Below are positions 1-12,100 of a stretch of DNA of 64,000 nucleotides, one piece after another. Source of the stretch: Cinclus cinclus (taxonomy: Eukaryota; Chordata; Aves; Passeriformes; Cinclidae). Where the stretch lies: assembly GCF_963662255.1 (NCBI RefSeq), contig NC_085080.1:937503-1001502 (forward strand), given 5' to 3'. Within the stretch, counting starts at the first letter, position 1. Every line of letters starts with the position of its first letter. The notes under the pieces were generated by a model. The model was not told the DNA's origin, ran no database searches, and was given only the letters and a program-made list of their open reading frames with translations. The position numbers were made by a program, and so were the translations under genes.

Positions 1-76
1 TGGGTCATTTTTTGGGGTGATTTTTGGGGTGATTTTGGGTGATTTTTTGGGATGATTTTGGGGGATTTTTTGGCAG

Positions 77-164
77 GTTCCTGGAGGCAGATCCGGGCCA
101 GGACAGCTGCAGGATCTCACAGCAGGAAATCGCCGAGGCCGTGGACATCAGCAGTGCCTGCAAG
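77..164 (+). CDS. WDR46: WDR46 exon 1 of window
   Basis: Acceptor TTTTTTGGCAG ends at 76 and donor GTGGGG starts at 165. The first base completes a Gly codon; the rest encodes [10 protein letters not shown]...VDISSACK, 29 residues ending on a complete codon. It corresponds to the conserved segment just before the propeller, where vertebrate WDR46 has an FLEA...DI..A.K pattern. The 76 bases before it are G/T-rich intron. Confidence 0.9.
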
Positions 165-3100
165 GTGGGGAAAAATGGGGCCAAAAAAGGGGATTTGGGG
201 CAAAAAATAAAAAATAAACTAAAGGGGGATTTGGGGGAGAGAAAAACGGGGGATTTGGGCAAAAAAACCTGGGGTTTGGGCAAAAAAATGGGGAGAAAAA
301 AGGGGATTTTGGGGAAAAAATCCTGGGGTTTTGGGGAAAAAAAATGGGGGATTTTGGGGAAAAAAAAATCAAATTAAAGGGGGTTTGGGGGAGAAAAAAA
401 TGGGGGATTTGGGGAAAAAAATGGGGAGAAAAACGGGGATTTGGGGCAAAAAAAAAATCAAATTAAAGGGGGTTTGGGGGAGAAAAATGGGGGGATTTGG
501 GGAAAAAAAATAAAAACTTAAAGGGGGATTTGGGGAGAGAAAAATGGGGGGATTTGGGGAAAAAAAACTGGGGTTTGGGGAAAAAAAGGGGAGAAAAAAG
601 GGGATTTTGGGTAAAAAAAACCTGGGGTTTTGGGGGAAAAAAATGGGGGATTTTGGGCAAAAAAAATCAAATTAAAGGGGGTTTGGGGGAGAAAAAAATG
701 GGGGATTTGGGGAAAAAAATGGGGAGAAAAACGGGGATTTGGGGCAAAAAAAAAAAAAACTTAAAGGGGGATTTGGGGAGAGAAAAATGGGGGGATTTGG
801 GGAAAAAAAACTGGGGTTTGGGGAAAAAAAAGGGGAGAAAAAAGGGGATTTTGGGTAAAAAAAACCTGGGGTTTGGGGGGAAAAAATGGGGGATTTTGGG
901 CAAAAAAAATCAAATTAAAGGGGGTTTGGGGGAGAAAAAAATGGGGGATTTGGGGAAAAAAAACCTGGGATTTGGTAAAAAAAAGGGAAGAAAAAAGGGG
1001 ATTTTGGGCAAAAAATCCTGGGGTTTTGGGGAAAAAAAATCAAATTAAAGGGGATTTGGGGAGAGAAAAAATGGGGGGATTTGGGCAAAAAAACGGGGAG
1101 AAAAAAGGGGATTTTGGGGAAAAAAATCCTGGGGTTTTGGGGAAAAAAAATGGGGGATTTTGGGCAAAAAAAATCAAATTAAAGGGGGTTTGGGGGAGAA
1201 AAAAATGGGGGATTTGGGGAAAAAAATGGGGAGAAAAACGGGGATTTTGGGCAAAAAAAAAAAAACTTAAAGGGGGATTTGGGGAGAGAAAAATGGGGGG
1301 ATTTGGGCAAAAAAAAAAAACTTAAAGGGGGATTTGGGGAAGGAAAAAATGGGGGATTTGGGGAAAAAAACCTGGGGTTTGGGGAAAAAAAGGGGAGAAA
1401 AAAGGGGATTTTGGGTAAAAAAAACCTGGGGTTTGGGGGGAAAAAAATGGGGGATTTTGGGCAAAAAAAATCAAATTAAAGGGGGTTTGGGGGAGAAAAA
1501 AATGGGGGATTTGGGGAAAAAAATGGGGATAAAAATGGGGATTTTGGGAAAAAAAAAGGGGGGGATTTTTGGGGGAAAATGGGGAGAAAAACGGGGGTTT
1601 TGGGGAGAAAAAAATGGGGGAAAAAAGGGGGTTTTGGGCAAAGAAAATGGGAATTTTTGTCAAAAATGGGGATTTTGGGAAAAAAAAGGGGATTTTGGGG
1701 AGAAAAATGGGGATTTTTGGGAGAGAAATGGGTGAATTTTGTGGATTTTGGGGTGAAATTTGTGGATTTTGGGGTGGATTTTGGGGTGGATTTTGTGAAT
1801 TTTGGGGTGGATTTTGGGGTGGATTGGGTGGATTTTCGGGTGGATTTTGTGGTGAAATTTGTGAAATTTGGGGTAAATTTAGGGGTGAATTGTGTGAATT
1901 TTGGGGTGAATTTTGGGGTGGATTTTAGGGTGAAATTTGTGGATTTTGGGGTGGATTTTGGGGTGAAATTTGTGAATTTTGGGGTGGATTTTGGGGTGAA
2001 TTTTGTGAATTTTGGGGTGGATTTTGGGTTGGATTTTGTGAATTTTGGGGTGAATTTTGGGGTGGATTTTGGGTTGGATTTTGTGAATTTTGGGGTGGAT
2101 TTTGGGGTGGATTTTGGGTTGGATTTTGTGAATTTTGGGTTCCCAGCACTTTGAGCTGCGCCTGGAGCAGTTCGGGCCCTACCGGTTGGATTACACCCGC
2201 AACGGCAGGTGAGCACCAGTACAAACCAGTACGGACCAGTACGGACCAGTATGGACCAGTACGGACCATTACAGACCAGTGCAGACCAGTACAGACCAGT
2301 ACGGACCAGTACAAACCAGTACGGACCAGTACAAACCAGTACGGACCAGTACGGACCAGTACAAACCAGTACAGACCAGTACAAACCAGTACGGACCAGT
2401 ACAAACCAGTACGGACCAGTGCGGACCAGTACAAACCAGTACAAACCAGTACAGACCAGTACAAACCAGTACGGACCAGTACGGACCAGTACAGACCAGT
2501 ACGGACCAGTACGGACCAGTACGGACCAGTACGGACCAGTACGGACCAGTACAAACCAGTACAGACCAGTACGGACCAGTACAAACCAGTACGGACCAGT
2601 ACGGACCAGTACAAACCAGTACAAACCAGTACGGACCAGTACAAACCAGTACAAACCAGTACGGACCAGTACGGACCAGTATGGACCATTACGGACCAGT
2701 GCAGACTAGTACAGACCAGTACAGACCAGTGCGGACCAGTACGGACCATTACAGACCAGTGCAGACCAGTACAAACCAGTACGGACCATTATAGACCAGT
2801 GCAGACTAATACAAACAAGTACAGACCAGTACGGACCAGTACAGACCAGTGCAGACTAGTACAAGCCAGTACAAACCAGTGCAGACCAGTACAGACCAGC
2901 ACGGACCAGTACGGACCATTACAGACCAGTGCAGACCAGTACAGACCAGTACAGACCAGTACGGACCGCTAGAAACCACTACAGACCGGTACAAACTGGT
3001 TTAAACCAGTAAAGACCAGTATAAACCACTATACATCAGTACAAACCAGTACAGACTGGTTTAAACCAGTACAGACCATTAGAAACCAGTACAGACCAGT

Positions 3101-6100
3101 GTAAACCACCATAAATCAGTACAAACCAGAATGGACTGGTTTAAACCAGTACGGACCAGTACAAACCAGTGCAAACCAATACAAACCAGTACGGACCATT
3201 AGAAACCAGTACAGACCAGTATAAACTACTATAAGTCAGTACAAACCAGTACGGACTGGTTTAAACGAGTACAGACCAGTACAAACCAGTACGGTCCATT
3301 AGAAACCAGTATGGACCAGTATAAACCACTATAAACCAGTACAAACCAGAACGGAGTGGTTTAAACCAGTACGGACCAGTATAAACCAGTGCAAACCAGT
3401 ACAGACCAGTATAAACCACTATAAATCAGTACAAACCAGTACGGACGGGTTTAAACCCGTACGGACCAGAACAAACCAGTACGGACCATTAGAAACCAGT
3501 ATGGACCACTATAAACCAGTACAAACCAGTACAGAGTGCTTACAGACCACGGTAAACCAGTACAGACCAGTACAAACCAGTACGGAGCGCTATAGACCAC
3601 TGTAAACCAGTACAGACCAGTACGGACTGGTATGGACTGCTTCCCTCCCAGTTGCCTCTCATTCTGTTCCGGTCCCTCCCAGTGCTCCCAGTTCACTCCC
3701 AGTCCCCTCCCAGTGCTCCCAGTTCACTCCCAGTCCCCTCCCAGTGCTCCCAGTTCATTCCCAGTCCCACAGGCACTTGTTACTGGGAGGGCTCCGTGGT
3801 CACGTGGCCGCCCTGGACTGGGGCTCCCAGTTCACTCCCAGTCCCCTCCCAGTGCCCCCCAATCCCCTCCCAGTCCCTCCCAGTTCACTCCCAGTCCCCT
3901 CCCAGTGCCCCCCAATCCCCTCCCAGTCCCTCCCAGTTCACTCCCAGTCCCCTCCCAGTGCCCCCCAATCCCCTCCCAGTCCCTCCCAGTTCACTCCCAG
4001 TCCCCTCCCAGTGCTCCCAGTTCACTCCCAGTGCCCCCCAATCCCCTCCCAGTCCCTCCCAGTTCACTCCCAGTCCCCTCCCAGTGCTCCCAGTGCCCCC
4101 CAATCCCCTCCCAGTTCACTCCCAGTCCCTCCCAACGCCCCTCAGTCCCCTCCCAGTGCTCCCAGTTCACTCCCAGTCCCACAGGCACCTGTTACTGGGA
4201 GGGCTCCGTGGTCACGTGGCCGCCCTGGACTGGGCCCAGCGGCGCCTCCTGTGCGAGTTCAGCACCATGGAACCAGTGCGGGACCTCTGGTGGGACTGGG
4301 AGCTACTGGGGGGGGACTGGGAGGGGATTGGGAGCACTGGGAATGGACTGGGAGCACTGGGAATGGACTGGGAGGGGATTGGGAGCACTGGGAATGGACT
4401 GGGAGGGGATTGGGAGCGACTGGGGGGCACTGGGAGGAGATTGGGAGCACTGGGAATGGACTGGGAGGGGATTGGGGGAGACTGGGAATGGACTGGGAGG
4501 GGATTGGGAGACACTGGGGGGCACTGGGGGGGGACTGGGAGCACTGGGAATGGACTGGGAGGGGATTGGGAGAGATTGGGGGGCACTGGGGGGGATTGGG
4601 AGAGACTGGGGGGGGACTGGGAGGGGATTGGGAGAGACTGGGATAAACTGGGAGGGGACTGGGAGGGAATTGGGGAGCACTGGGATAAACTGGGAGGGGA
4701 CTGGGAGGGAATTGGGGAGCACTGGGATAAACTGGGAGGGGACTGGGAGGGAACTGGGGAGCACTGGGATAAACTGGGAGGGGACTGGGAGGGAACTGGG
4801 GAGCACTGGGATAAACTGGGAGGGGACTGGGAGGGAACTGGGGAGCACTGGGATAAACTGGGAGGGGACTGGGAGGGAACTGGGGAGCACTGGGATAAAC
4901 TGGGAGGGGACTGGGAGGGAACTGGGGAGCACTGGGATAAACTGGGAGGGGACTGGGATCATTTTTTTTCCCCACAAAATTCTTATTTTTCTTTCCCCCC
5001 CTCCCTCCCCCCCCCCCCAAAATTCCCGTGTTTTTTTTCCCTAAAATCCCCAATTTCCCCTCTAAAAATCCCTTTTTTTTTCCCCTCGAAAAATTCCAAT
5101 TTCTCCCCCCTAAAAAATCCCCATTTCCCCCCCCCCCAAAAAAATCTCCTTTTTCCCCTTTAAAATCTTTTATTTCCCCCTAAAAATCCCCATTTATCCC
5201 CAAAAAAATCCCCATTTTTTCCCCCAAAATCTCCTTTTTTTCCCCCAAAAATCTCCTTTTTTCCCCAAAAATTCCCATTGCTTTTTCCCCAAAATCCTTT
5301 TCCCCCAAAAAATCCCCATTTTTTCCCCCAAAATCTCCATTTTTCTCCAAAACCCCATTTTTCCCTAAAAAATTCCCATTTTTTTTCCCAAAAAAATCCC
5401 ATTTTTTCCCCAAAATCTCCATTTTTTCTCCCAAAAATTCCATTTTTTCCCCCAAATCCCCATTTTCTTCCCCATAATCTCAATTTTTCCCCCAAAATCT
5501 CAATTTTTCCCCAAAAATTCCCATTTTTCCACCAAATCCCCATTTTTTCCCCAAAAAATTCCCATTTTTTTCCCCAAAAATCTCATTTTTTTCCCTAAAA
5601 ATTCCCATTTTTCCCCAAAAATTCCCATTTTTCCTCCAAAACCCCATTTTTCCCCAAAAATTCCCATTTTTTCCCCAAAATCTCCTTTTTTCCCCAAAAA
5701 TCCCCATTTTTTCCCCAAAAATTCCCCTTTTTTCCCCAAAAATTCCCCTTTTTTCCCCAAAAATCCCCTTTTTTCTCCAAAATCCCCATTTTTTTCCCCA
5801 AAATCTCCTTTTTTTTCCCCAAAATTCCAATTTTTTCCCCCAAAAATCTCATATTTTTCCCCCAAAAAATTCCAATTTTTTCCCCCCAAAATCTCATATT
5901 TTTCCCCAAAAATCCCCATTTTCTCCCCAAAAATCCCCTTTTTTCCCCAAAATCCCCATTTTTTTCCCCAAAATCTCCCTTTTTTCCCCAAAATTCCAAT
6001 TTTTTCCCCCAAAAATCTCATATTTTTCCCCCAAAATATTCCCATATTTTCCCCCAAAAATCCCCATTTTTCCCCAAAAATCCCCATTTTTTCCCCCAAA

Positions 6101-9100
6101 ATCCCCATTTTCCCCCAAACCGTCGTTCCCCTCTCGTTAATGTTCGTTAACGACGCCTGCCTGTCGTTAATTGCTCTAATGGCTCTAATTAATGGCTCTA
6201 ATTAATGGCTCTAATTAATAACACTGTGCTAATTAATGACACTGTGCTAATTAATGACACTGTGCTAATTAATGACACTGATTGCACTAATTAATAACAC
6301 TGCGCTAATTAATGACACTGTGCTAATTAATGACACTGTGCTAATTAATGACATTGTGCTCATTAATGACACTGTGCTCATTAATGGCACTGCACTAATT
6401 AATGACACTGCACTAATTAATGACACTGTGCTAATTAATGACACTGGTTGCACTAATTAATGATATTGTGCTAATTAATGACACTGCACTAATTAATGAC
6501 ACTGTGCTAATTAATGACACTGTGCTAATTAATGACATTGTGCTCATTAATGACACTGAACTAATTAATGACACTGATTGCACTAATTAATGACACTGTG
6601 CTAATTAATGACACTGTGCTAATTAATGACACTGAACTAATTAATGACACTGATTGCACTAATTAATAACACTGTGCTAATTAATGACACTGCTCTAATT
6701 AATGACACTGTGCTAATTAATGACATTGTGCTAATTAATAACACTAATTAATGACACTGCACTAATTAATGACACTGGTTGCACTAATTAATGATATTGT
6801 GCTAATGACACTAATTAATGACACTGCACTAATTAATGACATTGTGCTAATTAATGACACTGTGCTAATTAATGGCACTGATTGCACTAATTAATGACAT
6901 TGTACTAATTAATGACACTAATTAATGACACTGCACTAATTAATGACACTGTGCTAATTAATGACACTGTGCTAATTAATGACACTGATTGCACTAATTA
7001 ATAACACTGTGCTAATTAATGACACTGCTCTAATTAATGACACTGTGCTAATTAATGACATTGTGCTCATTAATGACACTGATTGCACTAATTAATACTG
7101 TGCGAATTAATGACACTGAACTAATTAATGACACTGAACTAATTAATGACACTGATTGCACTAATTAATGATATTGTGCTAATTGATGTCACTAACCAAT
7201 GTCACTCATTGATGTCACTAACCAATGTCACTCATTGATGTCATTAACCAATGTCACTCATTGATGTCACTAACCAATGTCACTCATTGATGTCATTAAC
7301 CAATGTCACTCATTGATGTCATTAACCAATGTCACTCATTGATGTCACTAACCAATGTCACTCATTGATGTCACTAACCAATGTCACTCATTGATGTCAC
7401 TAACCAATGTCACTCATTGATGTCATTAACCAATGTCACTCATTGATGTCACTAACCAATGTCACTCATTGATGTCACTAACCAATGTCACTCATTGATG
7501 TCATTAACCAATGTCACTCATTGATGTCACTAACCAATGTCACTCATTGATGTCATTAACCAATGTCACTCATTGATGTCGTTAACCAATGTCACTAATT
7601 GATGTCACTAACCAATGTCACTCATTGATGTCATTAACCAATGTCACTAATTGATGTCACTAACCAATGTCACTCATTGATGTCACTAACCAATGTCACT
7701 AATTGATGTCACTAACCAATGTCACTCATTGATGTCATTAACCAATGTCACTCATTGATGTCATTAACCAATGTCACTCATTGATGTCACTAACCAATGT
7801 CACTCATTGATGTCACTAACCAATGTCACTCATTGATGTCACTAACCAATGTCACTCATTGATGTCATTAACCAATGTCACTCATTGATGTCATTAACCA
7901 ATGTCACTAATTGATGTCGATAACCAATGTCACTCATTGATGTCGATAACCAATGTCACTCATTGATGTCATTAACCAATGTCACTCATTGATGTCATTA
8001 ACCAATGTCACTCATTGATGTCACTAACCAATGTCACTCATTGATGTCATTAACCAATGTCACTCATTGATGTCATTAACCAATGTCACTCATTGATGTC
8101 ATTAACCAATGTCACTCATTGATGTCACTAACCAATGTCACTCATTGATGTCATTAACCAATGTCACTCATTGATGTCGATAACCAATGTCACTCATTGA
8201 TGTCATTAACCAATGTCACTCATTGATGTCATTAACCAATGTCACTCATTGATGTCGTTAACCAATGTCACTCATTGATGTCGTTAACCAATGTCACTAA
8301 TTGATGTCGTTAACCAATGTCACTCATTGATGTCACTAACCAATGTCACTCATTGATGTCATTAACCAATGTCACTCATTGATGTCATTAACCAATGTCA
8401 CTAATTGATGTCACTAACCAATGTCACTCATTGATGTCATTAACCAATGTCACTAATTGATGTCATTAACCAATGTCACTCATTGATGTCACTAACCAAT
8501 GTCACTCATTGATGTCATTAACCAATGTCACTCATTGATGTCACTAACCAATGTCACTCATTGATGTCATTAACCAATGTCACTCATTGATGTCACTAAC
8601 CAATGTCACTCATTGATGTCATTAACCAATGTCACTAATTGATGTCATTAACCAATGTCACTCATTGATGTCACTAACCAATGTCACTCATTGATGTCAC
8701 TAACCAATGTCACTCATTGATGTCATTAACCAATGTCACTAATTGATGTCACTAACCAATGTCACTCATTGATGTCATTAACCAATGTCACTAATTGATG
8801 TCATTAACCAATGTCACTCATTGATGTCACTAACCAATGTCACTCATTGATGTCACTAACCAATGTCACTAATTGATGTCATTAACCAATGTCACTCATT
8901 GATGTCATTAACCAATGTCACTAATTGATGTCATTAACCAATGTCACTCATTGATGTCATTAACCAATGTCACTCATTGATGTCATTAACCAATGTCACT
9001 CATTGATGTCACTAACCAATGTCACTAATTGATGTCGATAATCAATGTCACTCATTGATGTCGATAACCAATGTCACTCATTGATGTCACTAACCAATGT

Positions 9101-12100
9101 CACTCATTGATGTCATTAACCAATGTCACTCATTGATGTCACTAACCAATGTCACTCATTGATGTCATTAACCAATGTCACTCATTGATGTCACTAACCA
9201 ATGTCACTAATTGATGTCGATAACCAATGTCACTAATTGATGTCACTAACCAATGTCACTCATTGATGTCATTAACCAATGTCACTCATTGATGTCATTA
9301 ACCAATGTCACTCATTGATGTCACTAACCAATGTCACTCATTGATGTCATTAACCAATGTCACTCATTGATGTCACTAACCAATGTCACTCATTGATGTC
9401 ATTAACCAATGTCACTCATTGATGTCACTAACCAATGTCACTAATTGATGTCGATAACCAATGTCACTAATTGATGTCACTAACCAATGTCACTCATTGA
9501 TGTCACTAACCAATGTCACTCATTGATGTCGATAACCAATGTCACTAATTGATGTCACTAACCAATGTCACTAATTGATGTCATTAACCAATGTCACTCA
9601 TTGATGTCACTAACCAATGTCACTCATTGATGTCACTAACCAATGTCACTCATTGATGTCACTAACCAATGTCACTCATTGGTGACACAGCTGGCTGCAC
9701 TGCGAGTCGCTGCTGGCGGTGGCGCAGCGCCGCTTCCTCCACGTCTACGACAGCCAGGGCCTGGAGCTGCAGGCTCTGCCCGCGTTCCGGGGAATTCTGC
9801 ACCTGCAATTCCTGCCCTACCACTTCCTGCTCGCCGCCGTGGTCAGTGCTTCACGCAAAAAAAATCCATCTGGGGTGGGGCTCATCCATTCCCCATTTTT
9901 TCCCCAATTTTTCCCCAATTTTTCCCCGTTTTTCCCCATTTTTCCCCCATTTTTCCTCCATTTTTCCTCCATTTTTTACCCATTTTTTCCCAATTTTCCC
10001 GCACTTTTACCCATTTTTTCTCAATTTTTTTCCCCATTTTTCCTCCATTTTTCCCCCCAGTTTATTTCCATTTTCCCCCGATTTTTCCTCAATTTTTTAC
10101 CAATTTTTCCTCCATTTTTTCCCCATTTTCCCCCGTTTTTTACGCATTTTTACCCTTTTTTTCCCCATTTTTCCTCCATTTTTTCCTCATTTCCCCCCAT
10201 TTTTTCCCCATGTTTTTACCCATTTTTTACACATATTCCCCTATTTTTTCCCCATTTTCCCCCCTTTTTTCCCCCCATTTTTCTTCCATTTTTTTACCCA
10301 TTTTTCCCTTTTCCCCTATTTTTTACCAATTTTTCCCCATTTTTCCCATTTTTCCTGCCATTTTTTCTCCATTTTTCCTGCCATTTTTTCTCCATTTTTC
10401 CCTCATTTCCCCCCATTTTTCCCCCATTTTCCCCCCATTTCCCCCCATTTTTCCCCATTCTTCCATTTTTTGCCCATTTTTTCCCCATTTCTTCCCCATT
10501 TCTTCCCCATTTTGTCCCCATATCTTTCCCATTTTTTCCCCATTTATTTTCCCCATTTCTCCCCCCATTTTTCCCATTTTTCCCCAATTTCCCCCCATTT
10601 CTCCCCCCATCCCCCCCCATTCCCCCCCCATTTCTCCCCCCATTTCTCCCCCCATTTTTCCCATTTTTCCCCAATTTCCCCCCATTTCTCCCCCCATTTC
10701 CCCCCCCCATTTCTCCCCCCATTTTTCCCATTTTTCCCCAATTTCCCCCCATTTTTTCCCCCCGTTTTTCTTTCTCCTCCCCTCTCCCAGAGCGACCGGG
10801 GTCTGCTCCATTTCCTCGACGTCTCCGTTGGCCGCGAGGTCTCCACGCTCCGGAGCCGTAACGGCCGCGCCTCCGCCTCGGCCCAGAACCCGGCCAGCGC
10901 CGTCCTGCACCTGGGACACGCCAACGGTGCGGGAATCCCGGGAATTTTGGGGAATTTTTGGGAATTTTTTGGGAATTCTGGACGTTCCTGATGGGATCTT
11001 GGGAGGTTTTCTTGGGAATTCGTTGGGATTGCGTTGGGTTTTTTTTGGGAGTTTCCAGCGCCGTCCTGCACCTGGGACACGTCAACGGTGCGGGAATCCC
11101 GGGAATCCCGGGAATTTTTGGGGAATTTTTGGGAATTCCGGGAACTGCGGGAGATCCAGGAGGGTTTGGTTGGGGTTTGGTTGGGATTTCCTTGGGATTT
11201 CCTTGGGATTGCCTTGGGGTTTCTTTGGGAGTTTCCAACGCCGTCCTACACCTGGGACACGCCAACGGTGCGGGAATCCCGGGAATTTTTGGGAATTTTT
11301 TGGGAATTCTGGACGTTCCTGGTGGGATCTTGGGAGGTTTTCTTGGGAATTCGTTGGGATTGCCTTGGGGGTTTTTTTGGGAGTTTCCAGCGCCGTCCTG
11401 CACCTGGGACACATCAACGGTGCGGGAATCCCGGGAATTTTTGGGAATTTTTGGGAATTTCGGGAACTGCTGGAGATCCGGGAGGGTTTCGTTGGAGTTT
11501 CGTTGGGATTTCCTTGGGATTTCCTTGGGATTGCCTTGGGGTTTTTTTTGGGAGTTTCCAGCGCCGTCCTACACCTGGGACACGCCAACGGTGCGGGAAT
11601 CCCGGGAATTTTTGGGAATTTTTTGGGAATTCTGGATGTTCCTGATGGGATCTGGGGAGGTTTTCTTGGGAATTCGTTGGGATTGCGTTGGGTTTTTTTT
11701 GGGAGTTTCCAGCGCCGTCGTCCAAGTTGGAAACATCAACGGTGCGGGAATCCCAGGAATTCCGGGAAGGAATTCCAGAAATGAGCCCTGGGAATTTTTT
11801 GGGAGTTCCCGATGGGATCTGGGAGGGTTTGGTTGGGAATTTGTTGAGATTTCGTTGGGATTTCGTTGGGTTTTTTTTGGGAGTTTCCAGCGCCGTCGTC
11901 CCAAATCGGAGACGCCAACGGTGCGGGAATCCCGGGAATGAATTCTGGGAATTTAGGGATTCTTTTCTCCCAAAATCCCGGGGTTTTTTTCGCCCAAAAA
12001 CACCATTTATTCCCCCTCCCAATTCCATCTCTTCTTCCCCAAATCCATTCCCCCCCCAAATCCCATTTTCCCCTTCCCCAAATCCCATTTATTTCCCCCC

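Noticed and set aside
2151..2994. [16 protein letters not shown] protein
   Set aside because: A 10-bp repeat is open in all three frames every 30 bp; the same peptide appears at 44200 and no start or conserved context is present.
7181..9683. CRISPR-like regular direct repeat
   Set aside because: Units are contiguous with no unique spacers and lie in a vertebrate intron.
10927..11920. Exon 5 tail copies as 29-bp microexons (TTTCCAG to GTGCGG)
   Set aside because: Including one 29-bp piece would break the frame and the would-be acceptors follow G/T-rich, not pyrimidine-rich, sequence; treated as decoy donors only.
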